From NCBI GenBank assembly GCA_008694505.1, contig VZDJ01000090.1, positions 1,667,521-1,731,520 of the forward strand: a stretch of 64,000 bases of DNA. The letters run 5' to 3'. The notes below the pieces were generated by a model. That model saw nothing but the letters and a program-made list of their open reading frames with translations, made no database searches and was not told the origin of the DNA. This document shows, piece by piece, positions 1 through 12,175 of this stretch. Numbering within the stretch: position 1 is the stretch's first letter; every line of letters starts with the position of its first letter. The translations under genes were made by a program, and so were the position numbers. Source of the DNA: Cyanoderma ruficeps. Lineage: Eukaryota > Chordata > Aves > Passeriformes > Timaliidae.

Positions 1-62
1 TGGGGATCGAACCTACAACCCTGGTGTTATTAGCACTGTGCTCTGACCAATTTTGTGTGGCT
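1..62 (-). repeat. tRNA-Ile-derived SINE head (TguSINE1-like), cut by window edge
   Basis: On the minus strand this reads as a tRNA-Ile-like sequence. It has an anticodon loop CTAATAA (anticodon AAT) and a perfect B box, GGTTCGATCC, which lies at 4-13 on the plus strand. The anticodon stem has two mismatched pairs and no acceptor stem is visible, so it is not a working tRNA gene. A tRNA-Ile-derived SINE mobilised by CR1 is known from passerine birds (TguSINE1), and this copy fits its 5' head. The rest of the element lies off the left edge. The 5' boundary near 62 is approximate because the A-box side is degraded. Confidence 0.7.
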
Positions 63-3000
63 TCAGATCACCCACCCTCAAGTAACAGCAGTAATTTAAG
101 GTGTTCCTGTGGTTTTAAATTTGCAAGTCCAGTATGTTGTGGGATTTTTGTCACTCTTCTCTCTCACTTTACCCCCTTACGTCTATCTGGAAAGAATTGG
201 ACTGGAATTGAAGTGGTACTTACATTGCATCTTCAAAAGAATTGAGGGGAAAAATGGCTTTCTTATTTATGTTGTTCCTGTTGCCAGACTGGACTCAGGA
301 GTGGTTCAGCTACTATGGTAATCGGTTTGGAATAGATTATGTATTTGCTGCCTACTGATGAGGAATATTCAAATTTCAAGCTGGAAAATTGTTTCCCTTC
401 AAGCTTGAGCAGTGTGTCTACTGGCACCCTGATAGTTTTGATGTTTAAGCGTTTGACAATGCAGTCATAGCCACTAGAAGACATCATGTGTGTGGTTTCA
501 GCTTTGTTTCACTGTAGTGCGTGGTTCATCACTGTGCTGGATTTGCTGTGGAAAAGTTGCTCTGTACATTTTGTTGTACATATTTCTAGTACACAACTAA
601 AATTTGTAGGCATAATAAATGTGGTTAAGAAGAAAGTAATGGTTTGTTGGAGAGATTCATTTCATTTGGGGTATCCTGACTTTTAAGAGCATATTTTCAA
701 ATTTCCTGGTTTACTATTCTTATTCTCTAAGCCAGGGTTATAGAAAGTCATTTCATCAAGTCTGTTTCTTTGAAGAGATGCTCTTAAAAATGGCAGCTAC
801 AGTTACTCCAGGGAATTACTGATAAAATCATGAGAAATCCAACTATGGCATAACCTGTCAGTGGGAAAATTTAATCTAAGGTGAGTCAATCAGTTGTTGA
901 TGTATATACTGATAAAATATGGATTAGGTTTAGTCCTGACTGCAAAGGGGAAGTAGGCAAGGTCTGGCTTTTAATGCTCTCATGCATCACTAGATGGCTT
1001 TCCAGACACTTAGCTGGAAGAATACATTTAGATGTTATTTGCCTTCAAGAATTCAGGAGTCTTTGGCATCATTTTTCTTTTCCAGTATCAAAGTAGCTAT
1101 CACTATTACAATTACTATAAGGATACTCTAATACCTGTATTGCTTTTCTTCCTGAGAATATATTTTAAAGAAAACAAGAAGTTCTCATTTTGCTGCATTT
1201 TCTCCTACCCTAGTCTTCCTCTTTGGCAGGAAAGCCTTGCCTGGCTTTCACACATGGTCTATTACAGTGGCTGTGTTATTGTTGCTCAGCTGTACATTTT
1301 GGTGTCGTACAATCTTCATCTCTTGTCAACTTTCACAGGAGTGATGCATCAGAAAGTGGATTCTCTTTTAGCTTTATGTGGTACAGAACTGCATCTTCCA
1401 GACACAAGGGTTGATGTTTTTTAACACAAAATCCTTTCCTCTTTGGTGCTAGAATTTTTTTTTTTATTTTTTTTTTTCCTAGCCTTCCAAGTTAGATTTG
1501 CTGTAATGAAACTCAGGCCACTGACTTTAGTGCATGATGTTCAGGTCATGCAAAGAGAAAATTGGTTCAAGTCTTGCTGTTCCAGGATGTTTTTTCTACC
1601 TTTTGGTGAGTGTTGCACAGAAAATATCTGTGGTGAATGTTTAGTCAGGACCACTGCAAGTACAGGATCTTCAAAACCAAGGAACTTTAGCCATATAGTG
1701 ATAATCTTAGCAGCTCATTTAGGAATGTATCTGTTTCTTTACCTGAGTCAGTATCTTTTAAAAAATACTATGGTATAGATCCCTGAATGAAGTTTCCCTG
1801 GTGTGCTTTACAGTTCATGACCAAAGGTGGTGCTAAAATCAAGAGGCATTTACTGCATCTTCCCCTACTGTGGCTGCCTAATGAGTCTCAAGGCCAGTTA
1901 GATTAATCTGGCGTGCTTTGCTCTTAGCAAATCCACATTTGCTGTTGTTTTCCTCTAGTTATCTTCTAGGGAATTGCAAAAGATGTGTTTTGTTCACTGA
2001 GTATTGATGCTAAGCAGACCACCTCCCAGACTGCTCCTCTTTTGCTGTATTTTTGAAGATGGGAATGCCATTTTTGGTCTTCTGATACTTTGTTGGGCTT
2101 CTGTGAACCTCAGTGATTCTGGCCAGTATTGTCAGTACTTTAAAAGGAGATCTTCAGATTGTTTGGGTCTGGTGAAATTTGGTTTACTTTTTTAGAGGAA
2201 GTATTGTTCCTTCTGTATTCAGGCCACCTGATCACTCTATTGTTACTGTGCTAGTCATTTTAATGACAGGTCATATTTCATAATTTTTAACAAAGATGGC
2301 TGTGAAAGAGGCACAGTTAGATAAAAATTGAAGGGTTCTTTTGGAGAAGACCATTAAAATGCTTTTTCCCAAATTGCAAATAAAATCTTCAAATTTTTTA
2401 GCTACAGTTACCATATGGGCTCCAGAGAAAGGAAGTAACTGAAATTACCAGACCCTATCCTTAAGGATTTCAAAGATTGTAGTTAAAACTACAGTGGGAG
2501 AGAGAGCTCAATTTTCAGTATCATTCAGATGTGTTATGAATAAAATGCAAACAATTTAAAAGCATCCATGTTCCCATCTTGAATTTGTTGCTGTCACATA
2601 GGGGTCACTTTGTTAACCATTAATGAAATGAGTCCCCAGGTGCATGTAACAAGCTGCACACATCCACAGGTTACTGCAGCAGGTCAACTTCAGAATGCCT
2701 GTCCAGACACTTGTGTGCTGAAGTTGATGGATGAACAGGCAGATTTTTAAGTGCTTGCCCTGGATTTATGATTGTGACAGTCCCCTGTGTTGCATCTCTT
2801 TCTTCTAGAGAGCATGAAGATTGGAAGTAGCAAAGTGCTTTTGACTGAGGAAAAAAGGCTGGAAATGCAAATACCTGTTAAGCAGCCAAGACCCCGATGT
2901 TTCCTGGTGATCAGTATGGGCTGGTTCAGTATATTGTGATATCCAGGACCTTTAGGAAAGATACAAGTGATTTGAGAAATTCTTTCCCATTAAGATAGCC

Positions 3001-6000
3001 TCTATGTGGATTCATATATAGAAATTTGTGCCGCCTTTTTTTTTTTAATTTCCTATTTTCCCGAATTTTAACATTTTTTACTATTGTTATTAGGCACAGA
3101 TACTGAAAGTTATTCAGTTACCCAGATCCTTATGAAATCAACTAGATTTAGCAACATATTCCAGCCTTTGGATTAAACATGTAGTGCCTTCCATTCAGGT
3201 TGGAATGGAAGCTTTTCCTAATCAGTCATTTGTTTTTATTCTAATCACTATTTAGCTAAATAAATAAATAGGTAAATAATAACTAAATAATATATTTAAT
3301 CCTCTAAGGAAACTGGCTTATCTTTCAGATAAAGCAGTGGAATAGTTCTTTATGCAAGAATGAAATCATTAGCTTTTGTGTCATTTTCAGAATGGAAGGC
3401 AAGTTAGTATACAGTGAGAATACACATTTCTTGGGTTTTCACTGGATTTGAGAGATCTCAGGTTTCCACACAGATTTATTAGACTTCCAGTTGTAGAGAG
3501 ACTCCTTGTAATCTGCCTTGCTTAGTGCCCTGTTTCTAGTGGGTTTTGACCACTGTTGTAGCTGCAGAGAGAGAGCCCCCACTGTAGACAGAAATGAAGG
3601 ATCTTTGAGGCGTGAACGGGTCCTATTCATTTCCATAATGGAGTTCTAACAATAACATCTGGCAAACACAGATTGTTTTAGCAGGAAACAGCCCTTTATT
3701 CTGGCATTTTGGCAGGGCTTGGGTAGAGTCCCACCATTCTTTCCCCCTCTGGCCCTTGCTTTCAGTGTCTTGCCTAAGCTTGTTTTTTCTCTTGAGGGAC
3801 TTCTGTTTGTATTAACGTGTTTTTGTACAGTGAGTTTAATGAGAGATGCTACTCTGGCCATCGTGGATGTTGAAGTTTTGTGTGAATTTCTCCAGTGCTT
3901 ATGCTGAACAAGCATTGTGAGTCAGTCTGTAGCAGATCACCTCTGGCTCTAGACAGCAGACCGGGGTCCTGTTTTAATGCTGGTTCATTGGCAGATAGAA
4001 TTTCCATTTACTAATACAGCAAGTGCTATTCTAGACACTTAACAATTACTTTTTCCATGACACAAGCTGTGGTTTTTGATGTGACTCTAGGGTTAGATGA
4101 ACAAACATTTTGTGGAATTGACTCAAATTGCAGGAGGATCAGAAGTTGAAGTGAAGAAAAACCCCAAGTCTGTTAAGTCACCTTAGATCATATATTTTTT
4201 GCTGTGTTTGTAATCAGTGAATTGTTTTTGCTTTGATTATTTGAGCCCTTGACTAACAGTATCATTCTTGGAGTCCCCAACTCAGACAAATCACATTGCA
4301 GATTTTATAATTTTCTGCTGTATCAGGCAAATCTATATGTTCATTGGACAGGAGTAAATATATTTTTGCCTCCTGAGATAGATATCCACCTTGAGAGTGT
4401 ACTGAAGTTCTTTCTGCATGGGAGAGGAAATAGAGACATATTTGTATGTATGTATGCACACAAAAATAGACAATGAAAGCTATATACTTACTTTTTCATT
4501 TCCCTCATTCTTGTCCTAAAATATGATGATTGCTACCAGAAATGAAATATCTGCTTTTACTTTTAGCTTCAGGTTCTTTGAATTATGCTGGGGCATGCAT
4601 CTGCTCCTTAGAGCTGGCCAAAGCAATAGAGTGGTGAAATTGACCCACTTGCTTCAGTGATGTCTACACAGTAACTGAATGAAGAATAAGGGTTGTGTAA
4701 AGTTTAAAAATAGGGATTTCCTCAGTTTTCATGGTGTTGCACGTAGTTCACTTTATAAACTACTGCAAGGATATTTTCTTTGTAACAGGCAGCTACAACC
4801 CTTCTATGCTTCATTTGTATTTAGATGACACTTCCATAACTGTTCAGACTAGGAATTTCTTTTTCTTTAGACTACCTGTATATTTTATGGGTAAGTGGTT
4901 TTGGAAGCTTACAATACAGATTAGAAGGTGAATTAAATGCTTCTTACTGGTATTTCAAAGTGTGGTAAGGCCATCTCATTCACTTGTGTAGATGGGTGTC
5001 AGTATTTACATTCCTGTGCAGAAAGATCCTAGAGTTGGATAGTGCTCTATTTCCATTTTTGAAGCTCAGAGCTTCTGTAAGATTTTTCCAATTCCCAGAA
5101 GTGTTCAGAAGCTGAAAGGAGATGAAATTATATACATTCTCCATTCTGACAGATGGAACACGTGTTGTTCTGAATCCCATCATTGTTGTTTCTGATCACA
5201 TACACTCAGTGACAGTCAGTTATTGTATGTTGGTCTTCATAGTGTCATCCTTAGAGTCTGGCTGACCTCTTAGTCTCATTTGAAGGTTGTTGGACAGCAT
5301 TAAAAAAGAAAGTGAGTTGCAAATGTGTTCACAACTTCCTAGTCTCACCATCATCTTTTCCTTTTGCCAGATGCATAGTTCTGACTTTGGAATCTGTGTG
5401 TGATAGCTGTACCTTGTGAAAGATATAACAGTGTTTCCATGTTAGTGAAAGACTCCAGGCTTCCTGATGATCTCACCTAAGATTCACATGGCAACTATTT
5501 TTGTCATTTGCTTTCACACTTGTGGATGCTTCAATATCCCTGTCCTTTGGCAGTGAGATTGCTAAATGGCTTGTTTTGTCTTTATCCAACAGTCAGGAGC
5601 AGTTCTTTTCAGAGATTCTGCCGTAATCCTATGTCTCATGGGCATTCACTTCTCTGCTTACCAGCATTGCTTTTTACATGAAAAACAGCAAAGAAGTATG
5701 GGGAGGTACAAACTTTTAACAACAGAACCAAGTTATGCTATCCTTCCTAAATATAATCTTTTTATAGCCACATCAAAGTTGCTTTCAAAGGTGGTCTTTG
5801 ACTTCTTCTTGAATTGGGTTATCCATTTGAAAATATTTTTCTTGAAATCACATACTTGCCAAGATGTGGAAAGACTTTACTTAATAGGCATCCATAGGGT
5901 GCTTTCCGTTTGCGTGGAAGAACAAAACAGTTTCAAACATTTCAAAGCCTCTTTGTTGCTTATGTAAAGGGAATGAGGGGTCCAGCCCTCTGAATTCCTG

Positions 6001-6370
6001 ACCAAATCTCATTTTGCATCTCTGCTGGCACCAAACTATCCCATGTAAGTTCTGCAGTCGAGCTCACATTCTGCACTTCAGGCACTTCCACTGGAGCGTT
6101 TTGTTGGGTATTTTTTAATGATATCTACATTTTAGATCTCTGCAGATTTAAGAGCAGTCAGTGTCAGTGCTCTGACTCTTGTTCATCAAGCATTAAGCCA
6201 GGTCACAACAGCCAGAGGTGCTGTCACTCCCTCCAGAGGGACATTTTTACAGTCGACCATGCAACATTGTAAGTCTCCAGTATTCAGAATACTTGCCAGT
6301 ACCCAAAGAAAATGGAATACTGTACATCTCTGGGATACTAACAGCTTTTTTTACACTGATTACTCCACAG

Positions 6371-6434
6371 GCTACATCCAAACTTAGAGCTGGTGATTTT
6401 CCTGGCTGTCTGTGGGCCAGTTTGAATAATACAG
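6371..6434 (+). other. Exon-like segment in WARS2 intron 1 (unproven)
   Basis: A T-rich tract (around 6347-6354) leads to ACTCCACAG, with AG at 6369-6370. This is followed by 64 bases and a full-consensus donor, ACAG/GTAAGT, with GT at 6435-6436. The segment is open in one frame, but its length is not a multiple of three, so including it between exons 1 and 2 would shift the WARS2 frame. It could be a cryptic or poison exon, an exon of a non-coding transcript, or chance. Confidence 0.25.
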
Positions 6435-8249
6435 GTAAGTTAGCGAGGAACATTTCCTCTTTAGGACAAGCAAAGCAGTGAGTGTCACACACAAACTAAG
6501 GAACTTTTCATTTGACGTTTCTGGGCTCAAGCTGTCTGATAAGCAAGTCACAGTTTGCTGTCACCATTCTCATCTCACTTGGCTACATCCTCTTAACCTG
6601 AGCACAAATGAACACTTCTGTTTGTCCCCCTCATCCATTGCTCATCTGTTGTTTGTCCTTTCTGTGGAAAGAGCCCAGCCTGGTGATTTCAGGACCAGCC
6701 TGCAGTGATAACAGCAGTTTTAATGTACTCTGTAAGTATTGTCTAGCTCTAGAAAAGGTTCTTTAAATTTTCTAGAAGTCCCTTATACAAGTGTGATTAT
6801 TATGTCTAAAATACTTAAACTCATAGAATTCTCTCCAGCATAAAAAAGGAGGACCAGCTGTAGCATTTTCTTTGTGCATGTGTGCATCATTAGGGAATTT
6901 ACTGGGATTTCCACATTCTAAGGCCTCTCAACATCCATCAGGTGGTTTTAAAACTTTTCTATTCACCTGAGATGAATTTCATGCTGTGACCACAAGGTGA
7001 AAGTTTTTGAACAGCTGTGTTAATTTTGGCCCCATGTGAAATGAAGCCAACTTTTTCTTGCTACAGGAAATTGCCAAATAAAATAATGGAGAGGAAATGA
7101 ACTACTCTTTGAGTTTCTAGGACAATATTCTGAAGAAACATAGTAATTCCATACAAAAAGTATTTTTTAAAAAGCATCCCTCTAGATGTAAGTTGATATT
7201 CTTTGTTTATATCCCATAGGGCAATCTTAGTAGCAAGCTGACTCGTCACTTGAAGAAAATATACAAAATAATACAATAAAATCTCTTTCAGCTAGAGGTC
7301 AGAGAAAGAGCAATCGCAATCAGATGGTTTTAAGAGATTTGGATCACTACTGTGATCAAAAACATAAAACTTCCCTAATTTCTCTGTGAGGGAAGTATTT
7401 AGTTGTGGGGGCATTCTTTAGTCTTCTGTTTTGTTTTGCTTCAAGATTGTTAAGGTTTTGGTACTTAGAATAGTACAATATATTAAAATCACAGCAACCT
7501 TTCATATATCAAATAGTCTATAATTTAGAAATATATTACACTTTTCACTGCATTTTGACAGTTCCACATGTATCTTGTAGCAAAATGAATGCTGATTGTT
7601 CACACGTTGCTGTTACATTTATTCTGTTGAGCAATGTACATTTCTAATGTGGGCATAAACCAGTTTACAAGTGTTAAATGTTACCTTGTATTTCCCACTT
7701 TTCAACAACACAGAATGGTTTTTCAAAGCTTGTCAGTGTTCAGCTGAAATCAGTGAAAAGGCCTCAGTTCTTACATTTTTGTTGAATGCAGGTAGAAGGA
7801 CTTGAATTTTGAGATGCCATAAGATCTAATCTACCTAAATGGAATTCTGATTCCTTTTCCATCCTCTTTGGTCATCTCACTTTGACTTTAATCATGTCTA
7901 TGTAACATTATGGGCTCAGAGGACTAGAATAGACCCTGTTTGGGGTGATCTGTATTTCCTCTGTCCCAAAATAAAAATTAAGTGCCCTTACATCTTTATC
8001 AACATATCACATTTATTTATTTATTTNTGTAATAAAAAACCTGTCTAAGTACTCTTCAAAAATGTTTTTCTTTTCTTACTCCTGTAAACTTTTCTTTACA
8101 GCTGATCTCAATCTTTTTTACTTCATCTTATGCTCACTGTTTAACACCTTTTAGTTTCACAGTTTTCCTTCCACTGGACTAAAAACACTTTGGGCTTTCC
8201 TCTGTAGTCTTTTTTATTCAGGTCACTCATTGGACTTGGTTGACCTTCT

Positions 8250-8985
8250 ATGGCCTCTTTCTACCACTGTTTTGAAATACAAGACCTAAAACTTTCCACC
8301 TTCTGCGGCTTGAGGCCATCCTCATCCTGAGTAAAATGAGCAAATTGTTTCCTATCTACTGGATTTTCATCCTATTCGTATATTCCTGTGCAATTTTTGA
8401 TATAGTTCATAAATGTGGTTTTGCAACTGCATGATATTGATTCATGCTCACCTTTTATAACATCACAAAGCCCCCAGACCCTGTTCTGTGGTTGTTGCCT
8501 GGACAGCTGTTCTCCTTCCTGTGTTTGTGTGGTTGAGTAGACTTTTCTGTATGAATCTGTGTACTTTTGCCTGGTAAATAGCATTCTGTTTTTTCAGACC
8601 ATTTCTTTGCTTTGTCAAGATTATTTTGAGCCCTTATCATCCTTCCAACTTTGTTTTGTCTGCAGATTTAATAAATACTCCATTTCATCATCTATATTTC
8701 GTATTTGGAGATACTAAAATATCAAATAATATTGGATCCAGCACAAAACCCTGAAAAACCATATTTGATATATCTTTCCCCGACCACTGTATGCCATCAA
8801 TAAGTGCTGTTTTCAAGATTTTTTTTTTCTCTCCAGTTTTGCCCCCAGCATATAATATTCTGTTTGATATGTTATTTCTCTAGCTTGTTGGAAACTGAGA
8901 TAGTATTGGAACTTTATGAAAATCAGGATATAACCTTTAGTATTTCGTCTCCATTCTAGCATCTCTTGTGCTAGAGGCAGTCAGA
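8250..8985 (-). mobile_element. Ancient CR1 LINE fragment, reverse-transcriptase region, antisense
   Basis: Read on the minus strand, this matches in order the part of amniote CR1-type LINEs that encodes the end of the reverse transcriptase. Recognisable plus-strand blocks include the stretch around 8594-8640 (ACCATTTCTTTGCTTTGTCA and following), the TCTGCAGATTTAATAAATAC block at about 8661-8680, the block at 8718-8760 corresponding to the codons around the VPQG motif, and the block at 8878-8933 corresponding to the SKAFDTV region. The reading frame is broken by many substitutions and indels, so it is a dead, old copy. Both boundaries are estimates from where similarity fades. The family assignment rests on recall of the consensus, not on a search. 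Confidence 0.75.
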
Positions 8986-11900
8986 GTTTTTGAGAGGCAC
9001 TAGTTCTTGAGAAGTACTGCTGTTGTCTGTAATTTCTTCAAAGTTCATTACTTGTTCCCCTATTTTTACTGGAGCTGAAGTTGAGGTGACTGATACAGAG
9101 TAACTGCATGAGGTCACAGAGTGGAATAGGAGGTTCTCTGTGGGCTCCCTGGCCCAGTCCTTCCATGCCAGTGGGCTTTGTGGGGCTAGATATGGATCAG
9201 AAAGAAGCCAGACCTGATGGGTGCTTTGGGGAGCTGTTTCCAGGAGACACCTGTGCCTGAAAACTTTAGTAGTTACTGGTTCAATCACATTGTTTAATGG
9301 ACAGTAAACTACTTTTTATATGGATTTGGATCTTAGGGGTGTCCTTCACAGTGTAACAAAGGTTGTCCTGCTTCTCCCTCTCCTTTTCCCTGGTGCCTCC
9401 TCTTCCAAGCAATGCCTGCAGTACTGGAACTGGCAGATGTTCAGCTTTTGGGCATTGAGTGCATCATCTGATGGTTTTGGAAGCAGCGTGTACCAATCTG
9501 ACTTTACCTTCCTGCCTTGCCTGTCTGGCCAGAATGTTCCTGCTGATAGTTCAGGCTTAGCTCCTCTGCAGCTTCCTGTCAGTGAGGCTCTAATAACCTT
9601 CCTAATGTGGTAATTCTTTAAAAATACTGTTATAAATTCCTTTAGCCTTTCACCTACCCTGGGTGAAATGGACTGATAAGACCTGCATTTAACGTCTATG
9701 GTTAGATAGTTTGACTGGAGAAACTTTATTGCCCTAGCTTTAAAAAGGTAAGTAAATGGTTTGAGAATCATTAATCAGGGTTAAGGTTGCATCAGGCAGC
9801 ATCTGAGGCCATTAATTGCAGTTCTGTGCACACCTTTGAAACCCAGGAGGTCCAGGAGTAGTGCATATTTCAGTGTGCATTGGACCTGTCCTGTAGCTGG
9901 GCTATGGCTCAGCTTTGAACAGCAGCTCTAACATTCTGTCCTTCAAGCTGATGTGGAGAGCTGTAAGGAGCACAGCACAAAAAATAAAACCCACCAGGCT
10001 GTGTCCTTGCTAAGGAAGGCGTTGTGGTTTAGGGTAGGATTGGTGAGCACTGTTGGCTGCATGCAGACCCAGTGCTTGGTTTCTTCATCACGAATGTTAG
10101 CACAGGTTCTTGTCTGAGGCTTCTGCGGAGAACTGGAGCCAGGTCTTCTGAGCCAGGTGGCTGCTGGCTTTCTCCAGGTCCCTCACCAGAGGTTGTATCC
10201 CCTGTCCCACTCCACATGGGAGGGAAGGGTCCGTGGCTGCCTCAGGTCCAGAGGAACCTTGTGGTGTGTGGCAGCAGGAGCTGTGGGAGCCTGCTGAAGA
10301 TAGTGCCCGGGTCTGTCAGTGCAGCTGTCATTCGCACCCCGAGTGGCACGTGGGGCTCATAAAGCAAATGAGAGAATCCACTTGTGGGATGCAGTGAGCC
10401 ACATGAAAGGAGCCATTTGCTGAGTCATCTGTACCAAGGCAGCGTGAGAGGGCAGCCTAACCCAGCTGCAGCTACACTGAGTTCTGCTGCTAGCCCTAGA
10501 GGGCCGAGTTAAATTTATAGGGTGGGGTTAGTATGTGCTGTAAATGTTCCTCCTTTGAATGTGTTTCTCACTTGAAATAAAAATATTAAAGTCCTACTGA
10601 AGTTTGAGTGCATTTGCCATTCAAGAAAGGGATATTAGGCAGTGCTGTTTAAAACTTAATTTAAAGATTTCAGCTTCTGGGCAATGGGTTAATCATTCCT
10701 TAGAAGCTATTTATCTGAAAACTTGCTTTGGTATAAATATGTTTCTTCCTAATTTAATGTTACATCTTTAGTCTCTCATTTTAAGAATTAAGTATGTTGA
10801 AATAGCATTTGTACCAGATGAATTGGACATATTGAATTATCAGATCAAAATAAACACGTTTACAAGTTCCTACAGTAAGTTTGCAGAGAAGTAATTGCAT
10901 TAAAAACAATAAATGGAACAAAGTATGTAATACATACACTGCTCCTAAGTTTCCCTTTTCCTTCATTTTTTTTTCTTTCTGTAACAACATTAATACTTAA
11001 ATTGTCTGAATTGGGCTTTAAAATTTATGCTTTAGCTAGTAAAATCTGCCTAGTCTGGCTTCACTTCATTTTGCTGCTTAATAACTGTCTCAAGACAGGT
11101 TTTGCTAAGCCAGTGTTAACAGACGAGCATATTGTTTTAGCAACCAGAGCTTTGAAGTTGCAAAGTATTAATAAGGGAAATAAAAAATTGTGGACAGATG
11201 CAAAAGATGCAGTAGTTGGTGACTTTTGTCAGCCAAAGAATTTCTTTTGTTTCTGAGGTTGGAGCAAGTTTTTGGTCATGTAGTTTTGGTTTTATTTTTT
11301 TTCCCTTTTTGATCCCTGTTGAGAGGATCTTCATGTTTGAAATTTCAGGTTTTCCGAATTTTATGTTTTATGCATGTCTATGTTTGCTTATGCTGCTCTT
11401 TCTTCCCTTTGACTTCCACATTTTCTTTTTGTTCTGGCAAATTTGAACTTGCTTCAGCTTGGGACAGCTGGGGCAAAATGAATCCCCACAAATAAAATTA
11501 TAACAAGAAGAGCAAAGTCTGTGAATGATCCTTTGCTGTTTCCTGAGTCGTTCCAGTGTCATTAATCAGCGCTGGTGCTGTGGAGGCTTGTGGTGTGTTA
11601 TGTCGCCAGCACAGCAGCTTCTCCGTCCCTTTCCCCCACCCCCTGCGTGCCTACACAGTGGGGAAAACTAGAGAGGGAAACCATCAATCTTCCCTGTCCT
11701 GCATGTCAGCAGTGATTCTCCTGTCGACTTCCTGCTCTCTCTGTCGTGCCCACCACCTGTGTTTAGAATTAGCTCTGATGTTGCAGATCTCACTTGGCTC
11801 TTCACCTGTTCTGCCCCGAGTAAATGGCTGTTAAAATAAAACGGAGCAGCTAAATGCTATAGCATGTGAATAGTAACCACCGCTGTGGCTTGGGGGGCGA

Positions 11901-12099
11901 TTTCTGTTGCAGCTGCTCTTGTAATACTCTCATAATTTTCTGTAACATTGTGGAGTTTGGGTCTAAAATCTCTGGCTTTTGTTTCAGCCCAGGGTGAGAT
12001 TATGAGTCAGTCTTTTTATTATTTAGAAATTAAAATATTTATAAGATATATTATAGATGGAGACGTAAGCCTGTCTTTCATCTGTTAGGCTGCTGGGAT

Positions 12100-12175
12100 A
12101 AAGTCATGAACAAAGTCCAAAGAAACTAGTTAGTCCAAAGCTTTGTCCTTACCTTCAGTCAGTCCAAGGATATAA
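12100..12175. promoter_or_regulatory. Candidate regulatory cluster with three AGTCCAA motifs
   Basis: AGTCCAA occurs three times in 54 bases (12114-12120, 12132-12138, 12161-12167), all in the same orientation. The first is within CAAAGTCCA (12111-12119), which matches the HNF4-type nuclear receptor half-site. The surrounding 11850-12320 is AT-rich and low in obvious repeats, which would suit an intronic enhancer. This is motif matching only; no conservation or chromatin evidence is available here. Confidence 0.25.

Noticed and set aside
1..62. Functional tRNA-Ile gene
   Set aside because: Two mismatches in the anticodon stem and no acceptor stem; better explained as a SINE head.
5566..5967. 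133-codon open frame in WARS2 intron 1
   Set aside because: No recognisable protein features or codon pattern and no splice context; an expected random length in 64 kb.
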